NCBI GenBank assembly: GCA_020631735.1
Contig: CM036159.1
Span: 97,208,701-97,272,700, forward strand
DNA: 64,000 bases
DNA from: Saccharum officinarum
Lineage: Eukaryota > Streptophyta > Magnoliopsida > Poales > Poaceae
Direction of reading: 5' to 3'
Shown: positions 45,716-57,466 of the stretch, one piece after another
How positions within the stretch are numbered: the first letter of the stretch is position 1
Layout of the letters: every line of letters starts with the position of its first letter
Program-made: the position numbers and the translations under genes
The notes under the pieces: model-generated
What the model was told of the DNA's origin: nothing
What the model saw: the letters and a program-made list of their open reading frames with translations, nothing else
Databases searched by the model: none

Positions 45716-46279
45716 TTGGTCTTCTTATGCCAATATCATGAACTCTAATTATTTTGCAAAAACAATATTTGCTACCTTATTATGTAATGAGATGGCCAAA
45801 CACAATCTTTTGCATGGTCTTATTATGTAATGATGGGCACAAAACCAGTATGTATGGCCCAAGTTTGACATGTTCTATGTAATGGGCGAAAAACTCTATG
45901 TATGCCCAGAATTTGCTAGCTAATGTTAGACACAAGTTGCTACCTTATGTATTGGCCCCTTCCTGTCATTGTTATTTTGCCTCCATCTAATTTTCCATGG
46001 CCAGAATGTGCCTTGACTGACATATGTTTACATGCACATATTGCAAACCTATTGACAATTCCCAGTTTCATTGCAAATGGTTCCTTGAAATGGTTCATTG
46101 CAAATGGTTCATCCAACAGCTGCATCAGTGAAAAATATAGGACAACAAATAGCACAACACGACCAACACAGATTCATTGCAAATGGTTCATACATCATGT
46201 TCATTTTGGTTTCTACAAACACATTGCTAAATTCAAGCCATTATAACTGATCTCACAACCATTACTAACCAACAATACC
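45716..46279. other. Space between convergent MULE and GRF reading frames
   Basis: No gene is seen. It contains three copies of ttcattgcaaatggttc (about 46068-46190) and repeated 'tattatgtaatg' phrases near 45780-45830, the sort of short repeats common between convergent genes of Mutator-like elements. Confidence 0.45.
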
Positions 46280-46690
46280 AAAAATAACAAGGAGACAGTT
46301 CATTTTCCAAGTCAGGTTCTCCAATTTCTTCTCCAGATCATTGCACTCCTCATCCTAGACGCTGCCATTAGATCCTTCTTCCACTTCATCGATCTGCTCA
46401 CACTTGATCAAGACGATCTTCTTACCAGTCAACTCGTCTAGGTACTCCTTCTGGAATCGGTAGAAGCCACATAACTTCGGATTCTGCAAACACCACCATT
46501 TCATAAATGTGAAAACCTAGATGGCCAAACAAAGAAACAGAGAGGGATGGAGATAGAGCAATTGACCCCATTCCTGGGACACTTGAAGAAGGTCCACCCT
46601 TTGTTGGGAGTATCCTACTTGACGTGAAGCTCGATCACACGGGCCAGATTGCAATCAGGGCATTCAATCAAAGGAAGCCTAGTTTTGTTA
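46280..46690 (-). pseudogene. GRF-type zinc-finger protein remnant
   Basis: On the minus strand, PLIECPDCNLARVIELHVK and NKGWTFFKCPRNG (46700-46560) form a GRF zinc finger (C-x2-C, later FFxC). After an intron (acceptor tttgcag near 46482) NPKLCGFYRFQKEYLDELTG and a Glu-rich, coiled C-terminus follow. Stops occur at 46615-46617 and near 46355. GRF fingers bind single-stranded nucleic acid in other proteins; in grasses short GRF proteins are highly amplified. This copy is dead. It runs toward the MULE transposase. Confidence 0.65.
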
Positions 46691-48124
46691 CCTAGCGGAT
46701 ACGACACAGCATGCGTGCGCACGGAGGTCCCGCCTCGTTCCTACCTCCTGACCGCCCTATTGGCGCTAGAAGACTCTGCCCTGTGCGACATGGCCACTGT
46801 GGCACAGGGACGGTGGGAGGGCAGCAGGGGGCGGCGGTGTGCGGGGAAGAATGCGGCGGCGACAGGGGGAGAGGGGACAAAATGAGTGAAGGGGATAGCG
46901 AGGGCAGGCCTAGCACGACGTAATGAATAAAACGGGCAGGGGCAGCGATGACATTTTACCTGTGTCTGCTGACTAGGCGCCAGCGTGTCCAGCTATCGTG
47001 GCTTGCCACATGCGCAAATGTGGTAAACCCGGAACTCAAACTTCTCTCAGCTGCTAAAGTTGTGAGTGCTATTCTAAGAGTGATAATCAGATGAGCGCCA
47101 TTTGTTATAATGGTAAAAATGTAAATTTCCCGAGAACAAAAGAGGAAAACAAGTCTTGTATGTAGGACTAGACGGACTGAGGGAGTAACAATCTACTTTA
47201 CAGAGCATTGAAGCAACCGTATTGTATAGTTTCAGTATCGTGGCAAGGAACGTAAAATATTGTTGAGCTTGTATGTGATTTGAAGATTGAACAAACACAA
47301 CTCCAATATTTGTGTTGTTTCATTGCACAAATTATTTACAAAAAGCATAAACGAATAATCTAAATTCTTTCGTAATCCCTTTTAAAATCTTGAGACTACA
47401 ATTTTTTAACCAAAACTGAGAGTTTTGATGTCGGGATTTCAGGTCATCATAGGCTTACTCGTCCGGTTTTGAAACATGAGGTTCCAAGTCAAAGAAAAAA
47501 AAGACATTGTACTTGAGATTGTAAATGGAGTTCTTTAGATGGTAGGGGACATGGAATTTTTTTCCCCTCGGACTATATTCACAACACGGTGGTAAGATAA
47601 AAATAAGTCAAGAATACAATATGCACAGCCATGATAACATGGTGTGCATTTTTTTCTGCGAGATACAAAGATTTCACTCCTTTTTATATAACTAGCAAAT
47701 GTGCCCATGCGTTGCAATGAGAGAAAAAAGGCTATCAAATATTCATGAAAATCGAGAATCGAAACAATACATATCTATTTACATTTTACTCTTTCTATAA
47801 ATTTTAAAGCTATAATTTATTAATTTTATGCTAACTATGACATTCATAATATAAGCTAATTTTATATCATGACTTTAATATTACATTGTTACATGTATTT
47901 TAGACATATTTATTTAGACTGATATGGAGAACAAATTGCTCTAGATTGTAGTTCACGATTTGATTAGTTGGATCATCGGCTAAATCAGATTATAATAAGA
48001 TACTCCCTCTCCCTATATAATTGTTGTGGTGGCAGTGTATTTTAATGTCTACATTCATAGCATTGTTCGGTGCATCTTGACACACATATTGTCTAGGTTT
48101 CCAAAATCTTTTCTTTACGTGGTT
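46691..48124. other. Unassigned intergenic sequence with possible MITE ends
   Basis: 46700-46920 is GC-rich and may be the promoter/first exon of the GRF remnant. ggactgagggagtaa at ~47173 and tactccctctccctat at ~48001 look like Stowaway-type ends, but no complete element can be drawn. ctagcaaatgtgcccatgcgttgcaa at 47692 is a phrase common in grass repeats. No gene is supported. Confidence 0.35.
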
Positions 48125-48419
48125 GTTGGGACATGATCATCCCAAGTGGTGGAGGCTTGGGTGAACATGGGTCAATCGAATACTCTAGTGATCCCTTCTA
48201 AGGCCGTGCAGGAGAGGCGGAACCTCTGACGTCGGTGGTGAAGGTCCCGGCATCACGAGCGGTGGAGGCGACGGTGGCTGACCAGTGTGGAGTTTCCTAT
48301 TTGGCATGTAGGAAGTACAAGATGGAAGCCTTCGCCCTCATGATCATGAGGAGCAAAGGTCATAGGAGCTAAGGCGAAGGCCCAAGGAGATGTCGCCTTG
48401 GCGGAGGCCCGCATGGCAC
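48125..48419 (+). mobile_element. Left part of a gypsy LTR split by the Athila-like element
   Basis: The probable LTR start is tgttgggacatgatc at 48125. The sequence is cut at 48419 and resumes at 60974 after the Athila-like insertion. Sequence on both sides is of the same GC-rich type (aaggcgaaggcccaagg / aaggaaaggccctgc). The left border is tentative. Confidence 0.55.
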
Positions 48420-49996
48420 TGTTGGCATTTCTTAGCGTCACTTAAGCTAGGTTGTCATCCCTAGCATGGCGCTAGAAATATGGTATTAAATAAATGCAAT
48501 TGCTCCTCTAGAAATAAATATGAAATCTACAAGCGCACAGATAATACCAATGTAGCATTTTAACCAGGAGTAATCTAGGTATCGTTATTTATATTTTACC
48601 ACTGGAAAGGGATACTAAGGATAATGGGCAATGAGCAATGAGCAATGAGCAATGAGCATTGAACATTGAGCATCACTATAGATACTAAGGGAGAGCATAA
48701 CCATATCTTTATCTCTCTTCTCATACAGGGTAAGTGTCATAAGATAAATAATATATATATATAATAAAGATAACTGGTAAGCACATAGCCATATAATGAT
48801 AAACATCTCAATAGAATACTCTAGATATATAGCACTAGCATAAATTAGGACGAACTATAGGGATAATCCTAAGTTATTCTAACTATAAAGTCAAAGCATA
48901 CGATGATTAATGCAATTACACTTGACAATCATAGCAAGAATAGGTTATATCTACGCATAGTGATATTACTAAGGAAGATATAGAACAGAACCATAACTTT
49001 CCTGTAATAGTTTTGCTCTGCCTGCCCTATACTCGGGAGGTGGACTACATAGGACTCAACAGGACTGTCACTCCCGCAATCTACCACACGATCCGGAATA
49101 TAGGGTACAATCACAGGTAAATACGGTATAGGCACCACGTCTACACAATGTTTACCACTTACCCATGATATCAATAAGTAAGCGCTATATGATCCTATAC
49201 TTGAATATAAATCTGATCGAACTATGCCAAGCATATAATCAAAGTAGACTAAGAACAATATAATTGAGAACATAAGCAAACAGAGCAAAGTCATAACAAT
49301 ATGATAGAATAGACTAAAGTCATATTCATACAAATGATGAACTAGATAATATAATATAAGAACAAATACAAAAGTAGGAGAGAATTACCAAAGTATTCTC
49401 TGACAGATCCGGAAATCAAGCAATGCTTGGCACCTTCTAGTTCTAATCCTATGTAGCTATGCTAAACTAGAGATCTAATTGAGATGTTGGCTCTAGGGCT
49501 TCTCTGAATGAGATGAATTGAAATTGAGATTGAATTAGGGTTTCTCCTGGGGTCAGGGGCCTTGCTTATATAGCCCATTAGGAAGCACCACAGCCATTGG
49601 ATCAAACTGACCTTGATCTACGATTATTATTGATCCTCAAAGGCGGTGGAGGCATAATCCGTGAGGTTGACCATGATTGGCCACCACAGAGGGATGGGCG
49701 CCCAAGGGAGAGGGGCGGGCGCCCCTACTGTGGGCCCGTTTTGTCTCCCGTTTGTTTCTAGAGTCTTCTCATATCTTTCACATTCCAGAAAAGTTATGTA
49801 TAGCCTCTTTGTCTCTATGTAAATATGACACGTGGGTCTCCTTTACTTATTTCCTGATAACCCCCTACAGAAATAGATATTCACCAAAACTCATGGAATT
49901 TTGTCAGTGTAACCCCTATATCTAGATAGTATTTGTATTTAGATCATTTCTCATGCTATGTTGACGGTTAAAAATGATACTTATCTATCGTCAACA
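48420..49996 (-). mobile_element. 3' LTR of the Athila-like element
   Basis: It runs tgttggcattt...cgtcaaca on the + strand. It contains a short tandem array of (aatgagc) near 48627-48672 that differs in copy number from the other LTR. Confidence 0.93.
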
Positions 49997-50008
49997 AACT
50001 CCCCCAAG
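49997..50008 (-). promoter_or_regulatory. Polypurine tract of the Athila-like element
   Basis: Read on the minus strand, cttgggggagtt abuts the LTR start TGTTGACG. This is the usual tract of these grass elements. Confidence 0.85.
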
Positions 50009-51675
50009 CTTAACTTTTGTCCGTCCCTGAGCAAAGATAGACTCAGTGATAGATCAGGAGTTGCTACAATACTTTCATGCCTTACAGGTACACATGTGTT
50101 CAAACAAGAACTCTCCTCCAGATTAGAGTAAACTATTTTGATGAAAAACTTACTCATATTACCTTCCACCATGGGGCTTGTAGCCGTCACTTGGGTCTTG
50201 AGTAGTTGAAAGACAGAACGGTTAAGTCAAGCGCCATGTTTCAAGCTCTTTGATCAACTATTATTCTGGAATTTTGTAAGATTTTTAAAATAAAACTCAG
50301 AGATTCCTATGTATGACCCTTCCAAGTCTCACCTTTGTGGTATTTCTAGATCCTCTCCAAGACATTTATGGTGTATGTCTTTTCTCTCCTCTTAAAATAT
50401 GTGGTATTTTTGGTAGCATAGTAACATTATGCCTTCTCTCTCTCACCCTACTTCTAATAGGCTTATGTGGAGCTCATAGGTGGGGAGACAGTGAAACATA
50501 TATTGCATAATCAAAACTATGGATCTAAAGTAACGAGTCATAAAGTCAAATCAAGATATGCATGTGTCTTGGCCTATATGGTAGGTGGTTGTAAATGGTA
50601 AATGGAGTAGAAGTGGTTATAAGGGGTAAAGGGATGATGATGGTGAATACTTAGCTCCTTCGGGAAATTTCTCATATACCTCTCTTAGAAAACTTAAAGA
50701 ATTTGAGGAAAACTTGGGCTTCTAAATTTCTCTTTATTTCTGAGTGGGACATTTGTCCTCTTTCTTTTCTCTTTCTTTTTCTTCTCTTTTTTCATAGAAT
50801 ACCCAAGCTTCCTTTTGGAACACAATAACAAGAGGTAGCATAACTAGATATTTGGAGCTTTATTGGCTAGCAAGGGATAAAATGGATAATAGGAATATTT
50901 TTGCAGTTCATTCCCAATGTAAGAGTAGAACTATTTTCTAGGGTGGATCTGAATGAGATATATGTGGATTCATACTTTCAGAGTAGAAGCAGAATATATA
51001 GGTGGATGCATATAGATGGATATGGATGCATACTTCCAGGGTAGAAGCAGTATGTATAGGTAGAGTATATAGGTGGATCTCGATTTTAACCGCATGACCA
51101 GTTCCTAAGGATCGACACAGTCTGACCATACTCAATGCTCACTAATAATAAATATGAATATAAGGCTTCCTAATCTATAAGCATATATATGGCTATGGTA
51201 GGAATTTAAACTCTCGTCATACAGGAACTTATCATGTAGTAAGTTAATTTTCAAAAGATAAATTCTCCAGAACTCTAGTATCTCTAGGAACATGATAGAT
51301 AGCAGCTCAAAACCTTCCCATATCATATCCGTCAACTACCTAGACTTAGATCAAGCATTTGCTACCCACAAGTTTAGGTTTAGATCAAATCTTAAATCAA
51401 AATAATTGTATCCAAAACTCGGAAGAGTTTAAGGCTGAAAACTAAGTACTTAAAAGGAATTACGGTAGAGCAACTATTCATCATTTCTATATAAAAGTTT
51501 ATTCTAGGGGTTCACATAGAAAGATGAAACTTAGCATACTCTCCTATATTTATTTAAACTTAAAGATTATATCAAAAACATATATATGTATAAGAAAACA
51601 TTTATTTGGGTTTCTATAGGTTATGCATCTTTTTATTTTATTTTATATATCAAAATAGAAATAAATAGGTAGGTA
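50009..51675 (-). other. Non-coding internal region of the Athila-like element (3' part)
   Basis: AT-rich, no retroelement domain in any frame. Short imperfect repeats (ggatgcata...tagaagcagaatatatagg) occur around 50940-51080. In a complete element this stretch would hold pol or the region after it; here pol is absent. Confidence 0.6.
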
Positions 51676-51680
51676 GAAAA

Positions 51681-52899
51681 TGATGAGCCCATGGCTCCTC
51701 AAGTTAATCTTTCAGCTTTGGTTGATTTATTGGGTAATAATATGAAAGAATTTTCTTTCATTAAGTTTGGCTCTTTTTCCTTCGAAGAATGGCAAAGCTA
51801 TTTGAAAAGAATTCTTGCCAGTACTTCTACTGACGCCTCCAAGACCCTATTTACAGGAGCTAATTTAATGAAGAAAATAGAGAAAAAAAAAGAAGCAAAG
51901 AAAATATATTCAGATTGGAGCTATGCAAGTGGACGTTGATGATGAGCTTCCAATTTAATTATGGGCAACATGTTTTCCAGTTACTAGAAGAATAACGTGA
52001 GACAAGCAAAGCTGCTGGAATAATTTATATGTGGCCAGGTTAGTTATGTGTTAGTTTAATATTTTAAATGGCCTGGTCTCATTAGTTTGGGTAGTCATGG
52101 GCCTCGGCTGAGTCGGATTAAGAGTCCATGTGTCCTGTGCCTGCGTGCACATATATTTGGCTTGAGCCGCCGTGTAAAGAGTGGAGATTGGATTTTATTT
52201 AGGAGTCATTCCTCATCGAGCCGCCGCTCGTGAAACCCTAGCGGGTGTTGATCCGGATCCTCACGGATTTGCGTGGAGTGCGTGATCGAGTTGCTATAGC
52301 TTGGGTACGTCGCTTGGAATTCTCGGAGTTCCCCATCTTCTGATCGTGGTCGTCAAGGCTGCGGGTGGAAGGAGTTATTTAGGGTTTGATTTGCATCTCT
52401 TGTAAGCTGATTCCTCGTATCTTTTGGCTACATTGATTTTCGTTGCTGTGATTGTTTAAACGAAGATTATCTATCCTGTCGTGAAACACCACCAGTATTT
52501 ATCTAATTGGATTGTTGCTTCGAGTTTGCATCTGCGGAACTTGTTTGTTGTTGCCGCTGTCACGTGCTGTCAGTACAAGCTAGTATACTGGAATACGGAT
52601 GTATCATTGGTAGAACAAAGAGTGGGCATTATTTTATATTTGATTATTCTGTGAATTGATGTGGTTGCTGGTGGTTATTGTGATCGTCTTAGAATATTAT
52701 TGCTGCTTTGTTGGGGTTCTAATTATTTCAACATATTAGTCTGCAGTGACAGCAGATTTGGCCATAGGATTAAATCAGTGATTAAATAGCAAGAACTACT
52801 GTCGTCTGACAGGTTAATTTCAGAAATTGCTTGTGCTTGCTGTTGCACCATGAAAGATTGGGCAAATTATTATTGGACATCGTAGGCGTGTCCTTGTCA
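51681..52899 (+). mobile_element. 5' LTR of the young gag-protease element
   Basis: It starts tgatgagcccatgg and ends gtccttgtca. The first ~270 bases duplicate the C-terminal coding part of the ORF. In this copy a one-base-longer A run near 51890 shifts that frame. Confidence 0.93.
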
Positions 52900-52913
52900 G
52901 TTGGTATCGGCTT
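52900..52913 (+). promoter_or_regulatory. Primer-binding-site-like sequence
   Basis: gttggtatcggctt follows the LTR's CA and resembles the Met-initiator primer site TGGTATCAGAGC over its first eight bases. Match beyond that is partial. Confidence 0.55.
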
Positions 52914-52947
52914 CTGGGTTGCTCACGGTGCATTTGGATTTTTTTCA

Positions 52948-54903
52948 ATGGCTGATTATAGTCGTGCTAATAAAGATATTAAACATGTGTTGAAACTTTC
53001 TGCATATTCATTTCCATCTGAGTACTATGATTGGGAAGATGACATGGAAAAGTTCTTGTGGGGTCGTGGACTTAATTCAGCTATGCAGTTGTTCTATGCC
53101 AAAAAGACATTTTCTGAAGTTCTTTTGTCATGGTGGCGTGAGATACACAAGGGACATATGATGAGAGGTGATGAACCTTGCCGGACTTGGGACGATATGA
53201 AAGCTGTGTTACAATGGCGCTTCGGTATTGCTCCAAAGTCAATTGTTCGTTTATCCCGAAGTGTTGATGTCATTGGAGATACATACCGTCCTGCATCTTG
53301 CGGGAAAGGTACTGGCATTAATCATAATGAGAAACGGTTGTGTTCTGGTGCTCGATATAGCAAGCTTGTGCATACTGAGACTTCTTCGTCTTCTAAGACG
53401 TACGAGAAGAATGTTGCTGATCCATACAAATTTGAGATGAAATGTGTGGCTATAAAGGCGACGACACAGGCTGTTCAGAAGGTTGATAGTTCTAAGACAG
53501 AAGGTTCGCAGTTGTTGCCGAAGGTTGCCGTTCCCGAACCGACAGTTGTGCATGAGCGTGCTGATTTTTCTTTAGCATCCGGGTTGCATTCGTGTGCTTC
53601 CTCTTGTGATACTCAGTCTGAGCTGAGACTTGATGATATAGATGATGCATCAGATGGATTATCTATGATGGCAAAGGAAATACACATTGATGGTACCGTT
53701 GCTAGTGTGAAGGGACAGCGATCAAATATATTTCAGTCCGAGTGCAAAATTCAAGACAAGGTATGCAGATTGATTATTGATGGTGGAAGTTTTGCTAATG
53801 TTATTAGTTCAGATTTGGTGAATGCATTATCTTTGTCTACGCGGAGGCTTCCAACGCCGCGTTATATACAATGGATGAATCAAAGTGGTACACTGAAAAT
53901 TACTCATAAGGCTAGAGTTAAATTTTCAGTTGGACCATATATTGATACTGTGGATTGTGATGTTGCACCATTGAGTGCATGTCATTTGTTGTTGGGTCGA
54001 CCATGGCAGTTTGATCTTGATGCTACTCATGGTGGTCGTTCTAATAATTATTCGTTTGTGCACCAAGGTGTTAATCATGTGCTCAAACCAATGCCTGAGA
54101 GTGCTATTAAGGCTGAGGTATTTGCTACTTCAAAAGTGAAGAAAAAGGTTGCTGAAATTGCTCCAAAGCCGCGGACGGCTTTGCTTCAAAGGATGGAAAA
54201 TGATGAGACATGTCTTGCACCTAGAATTATTGATAGTGTCCCTGATGCCCCATTAATTAAAGGTGATATCACTCAGAATGCTCCTATATGGACATCTATA
54301 GTTTCTGGAATTGAATCCAAGACTGATGTGAATCATGATGATTTTATTCTAAGAGAAAATATATCTGTTGTTGAGAAGGTTAATTCATTAATATTTCATA
54401 CCACTGAGTTGGGTACTAGTAATGCTGACATGAAGAATGATAAGTCAACTAATTTTGCTGAATGTTTGATGAAAGAAGCTTCGGCATTTATGTCAAAGCC
54501 GAGGACAGCTTTGTTTCAAGAAGGGGAGAATGATGAACCCATGGTTTCACAAAATATATTTGATGCACAAGATACGCATGAGAATATATCGAAGCCGAGG
54601 ACGGCTTTGTTTAAAGAAGGAGAGGATGATGAGCCCATGGCTCCTCAAGTTAATCTTTCAGCTTTGGTTGATTTATTGGGTAATAATATGAAAGAATTTT
54701 CTTTCATTAAGTTTGGCTCTTTTTCCTTCGAAGAATGGCAAAGCTATTTGAAAAGAATTCTTGACAGTACTTCTACTGACGCCTCCAAGACCCTATTTAC
54801 AGGAGCTAATTTAATGAAGAAAATAGAGAAAAAAAAGAAGCAAAGAAAATATATTCAGATTGGAGCTATGCAAGTGGACGTTGATGATGAGCTGCCAATT
54901 TAA
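52948..54903 (+). CDS. Intact gag-protease ORF that reads into its own 3' LTR
   Basis: The frame opens with MADYSRANKDIKHVL at 52948 (651 residues). An in-frame ATG at 52831 lies inside the LTR, before the primer site, and is unlikely to be used. Residues ~1-95 are gag-like (YYDWEDDMEKFLWGRGL, WWREIHKGHMMRGDE, TWDDMKAVLQWRFG). The middle is Ser-rich. Residues ~270-355 are a retropepsin-like domain: CRLIIDGGSFANVISS, where the usual DTG/DSG is DGG, and CHLLLGRPWQFD. A motif KPRTAL(L/F)..(G/M)E(N/D)DE occurs three times at ~407, ~517 and ~549. From residue ~560 the last ~91 residues are encoded by the 3' LTR itself, ending DVDDELPI. No RT, RNase H or integrase. No zinc knuckle was recognised. 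The intact frame and near-identical LTRs suggest recent activity. Confidence 0.9.
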   Translation: MADYSRANKDIKHVLKLSAYSFPSEYYDWEDDMEKFLWGRGLNSAMQLFYAKKTFSEVLLSWWREIHKGHMMRGDEPCRTWDDMKAVLQWRFGIAPKSIVRLSRSVDVIGDTYRPASCGKGTGINHNEKRLCSGARYSKLVHTETSSSSKTYEKNVADPYKFEMKCVAIKATTQAVQKVDSSKTEGSQLLPKVAVPEPTVVHERADFSLASGLHSCASSCDTQSELRLDDIDDASDGLSMMAKEIHIDGTVASVKGQRSNIFQSECKIQDKVCRLIIDGGSFANVISSDLVNALSLSTRRLPTPRYIQWMNQSGTLKITHKARVKFSVGPYIDTVDCDVAPLSACHLLLGRPWQFDLDATHGGRSNNYSFVHQGVNHVLKPMPESAIKAEVFATSKVKKKVAEIAPKPRTALLQRMENDETCLAPRIIDSVPDAPLIKGDITQNAPIWTSIVSGIESKTDVNHDDFILRENISVVEKVNSLIFHTTELGTSNADMKNDKSTNFAECLMKEASAFMSKPRTALFQEGENDEPMVSQNIFDAQDTHENISKPRTALFKEGEDDEPMAPQVNLSALVDLLGNNMKEFSFIKFGSFSFEEWQSYLKRILDSTSTDASKTLFTGANLMKKIEKKKKQRKYIQIGAMQVDVDDELPI

Positions 54904-55844
54904 TTATGGGCAACATGTTTTCCAGTTACTAGAAGAATAACGTGAGACAAGCAAAGCTGCTGGAATAATTTATATGTGGCCAGGTTAGTTATGTGTTAGT
55001 TTAATATTTTAAATGGCCTGGTCTCGTTAGTTTGGGTAGTCATGGGCCTCGGCTGAGTCGGATTAAGAGTCCATGTGTCCTGTGCCTGCGTGCACATATA
55101 TTTGGCTTGAGCCGCCGTGTAAAGAGTGGAGATTGGATTTTATTTAGGAGTTATTCCTCATCGAGCCGCCGCTCGTGAAACCCTAGCGGGTGTTGATCCG
55201 GATCCTCACGAATTTGCGTGGAGTGCGTGATCGAGCTGCTACAGCTTGGGTACGTCGCTTGGAATTCTCGGAGTTCCCCATCTTCTGATCGTGGTCGTCA
55301 AGGCTGCGGGTGGAAGGAGTTATTTAGGGTTTGATTTGCATCTCTTGTAAGCTGATTCCTCGTATCTTTTGGCTACATTGATTTTCGTTGCTGTGATTGT
55401 TTAAACGAAGATTATCTATCCTGTCGTGAAACACCACCAGTATTTATCTAATTGGATTGTTGCTTCGAGTTTGCATCTGCGGAACTTGTTTGTTGTTGCC
55501 GCTGTCACGTGCTGTCAGTACAAGCTAGTATACTGGAATACGGATGTATCATTGGTAGAACAAAGAGTGGGCATTATTTTATATTTGATTATTCTGTGAA
55601 TTGACGTGGTTGCTGGTGGTTATTGTGATCGTCTTAGAATATTATTGCTGCTTTGTTGGGGTTCTAATTATTTCAACATATTAGTCTGCAGTGACAGCAG
55701 ATTTGGCCATAGGATTAAATCAGTGATTAAATAGCAAGAACTACTGTCGTCTGACAGGTTAATTTCAGAAATTGCTTGTGCTTGCTGTTGCACCATGAAA
55801 GATTGGGCAAATTATTATTGGACATCGTAGGCGTGTCCTTGTCA
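54627..55844 (+). mobile_element. 3' LTR of the young gag-protease element
   Basis: The first 277 bases are in frame with the ORF and supply its C-terminus and stop codon. The rest is non-coding. It ends gtccttgtca before the gaaaa duplication. Confidence 0.93.
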
Positions 55845-55849
55845 GAAAA

Positions 55850-56553
55850 ATACTTAGCTGGATACATAGGGGATGCTCTCCCCCAAGCTGAATGTTGACA
55901 TAGTCTTGCTTGGTAGACAGTGAAGGTGTACTTCCCCTCATCGGAGTGTATGATCATGATTGTTTAGACAGCGCTCCGATAGGGAACAGATTGTCCTTTT
56001 TGTCTGATCCTTTAAATTCTATAAAGCTCAAATAGACAACAAAACTTGTGGAACTTGATTAAGTGTTAGTGATAAACCTCTAAGCCTTGAGCGTCTAGAA
56101 CCTCTTAACAGATGTATCTTTCTAGCAGGGTCTCTTATACCATATTTTTATATTTTTATAATGCAAGAAATAAAATGATGAATGCTTCTTTATTTTATTT
56201 TTATGCCACCACAGCAAGTAGACTTATGGGTTTTATGCCATAAATTTATTTACATGGGGCTTAGCAGTTTTATAATGCAATGCAAAATATATTTATTTTC
56301 TTTTCTATGTAGAAATAAAGTATAACTAAACATGTAATGCAGGAAAGTAAATATGATGCGGAAAATTAAATGCGGAACTAAAAGAGAAATATTGATAACT
56401 ACCAAGTTACCTCTTGGCGCGGCGTTCAGTGATTTGGGTTCTCCGAACAGAACCTCTTATTCACTCTAAATATTCTAGGGAACCTCTTATTGTGCGGAAT
56501 CTAACATTGAATTCACCTTTACCTTTCATACTTGTTTTGTTGGTGAGGTTAAC
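55850..56553 (-). other. Non-coding internal region of the Athila-like element
   Basis: This continues the sequence interrupted at 51675. No domains are seen. A second gggggag (ctctcccccaagctgaatg at ~55875) resembles an internal polypurine tract. Confidence 0.5.
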
Positions 56554-57216
56554 TTAGGAATGAGTTGGTTGCACTTCCTTCTCTTCTTTATTCTCCATAG
56601 TGACTGGTTCACTTTCTGTTGGGGGTACAACTTCCTCCTCAAGATAAATCTTTTCTTCAGGATATCGACCTTCATATCTTGATACTTCTCCTTGATAGTC
56701 AGCCCATCCATCCTTGAGGGTCTGATTCTTTTGGGTGTGGTTGCGATGTCTTCTTCTGATTCTATTCTTCTTGGGTTCTTCATCAACTATATAATTATTA
56801 TTGAAATGACGGCGTACCATCTCTGAGGGAAATTGGAAATGTACTTCTCCTGTTGCAAGGTAGATGATTGCCTTGGTGGTACTTAGGAATGGTCTTCCTA
56901 GGATGATTGGTGGATCATATTCATCTTCTCCCATGTCGATGACTAAAAAGTCAGTCAGGATGAAGTGGTCATCAATTTGCGCAGGGACGTTCTTCGCTAT
57001 TCCGTCCACGAAGCGAAATGATTGGTCCGCCATCTGTAGCTGCGCATAGGTTGGGTCTAAAGGCATAGTACCGTATAGATATTCATAAGTTACCTTGGCC
57101 ATTATGTTGACACCTGATCTAGTGTCACAGACAGCTTTCTGAAAGGAACTTCTGTTGATTGTGCATTCAATGGTTGGGATACCTGGGTCGTCTCTCTTGA
57201 GCAGATATGGGGACTT
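56554..57216 (-). pseudogene. Second protease-like region of the Athila-like element
   Basis: Read on the minus strand after a stop near 57220, it shows FQKAVCDTRSGVNIMAK (degenerate active site), YAQLQMADQSFRFVDGI and DEYDPPIILGRPFLSTTKAII, then an acidic/basic tail ending VQPTHS. It parallels the first protease region at 57467-57780, so the element seems to carry two retropepsin-like copies in series. No methionine start in a good place; probably translated, if ever, from the upstream frame. Confidence 0.7.
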
Positions 57217-57466
57217 GAGTTAATGATCATGCTCTCTGTGGACTGCAGTGATCATTCTCACTGACTCCATCTGTTATGGCTTCCTATTCTTATTCTTATT
57301 CTTGTTCCTTTGATTGTTCTTCTTCCTTGGCTCATAGGAATATTGAGGGTGTGCAGGGAATTGTAGCACTTTGTCCTTGAAGAAGAAAGTCTCTCTTGCC
57401 TTTGATGTTGAAACAAATCTTGGTAGTGTTCGTGTATATGATAGCTTCAGCGGTGTTCAAGAACGG

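Larger units (their letters stand above)
51681..55844 (+). mobile_element. Young 4.16-kb non-autonomous LTR element (TR-GAG-like), TSD gaaaa
   Basis: LTR 51681-52899, internal ORF 52948-54903, LTR 54627-55844. The duplication gaaaa is present at 51676-51680 and 55845-55849. It lies within the Athila-like element in opposite orientation. The LTRs differ at roughly nine or ten positions out of ~1218, so about 99 percent identical. No RT or integrase is encoded, so replication must depend on proteins from another element. The layout resembles the published TR-GAG class of terminal-repeat retrotransposons carrying only gag. Confidence 0.93.

Noticed and set aside
47160..48016. A full Stowaway MITE between two 'ctccct'-type ends
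   Set aside because: The two ends face the wrong way for one element and no TA duplication pair was found.
52831..52947. Upstream ATG of the gag-protease ORF
   Set aside because: It lies in the LTR before the primer site; the ATG at 52948 follows the primer site and begins a gag-like sequence.
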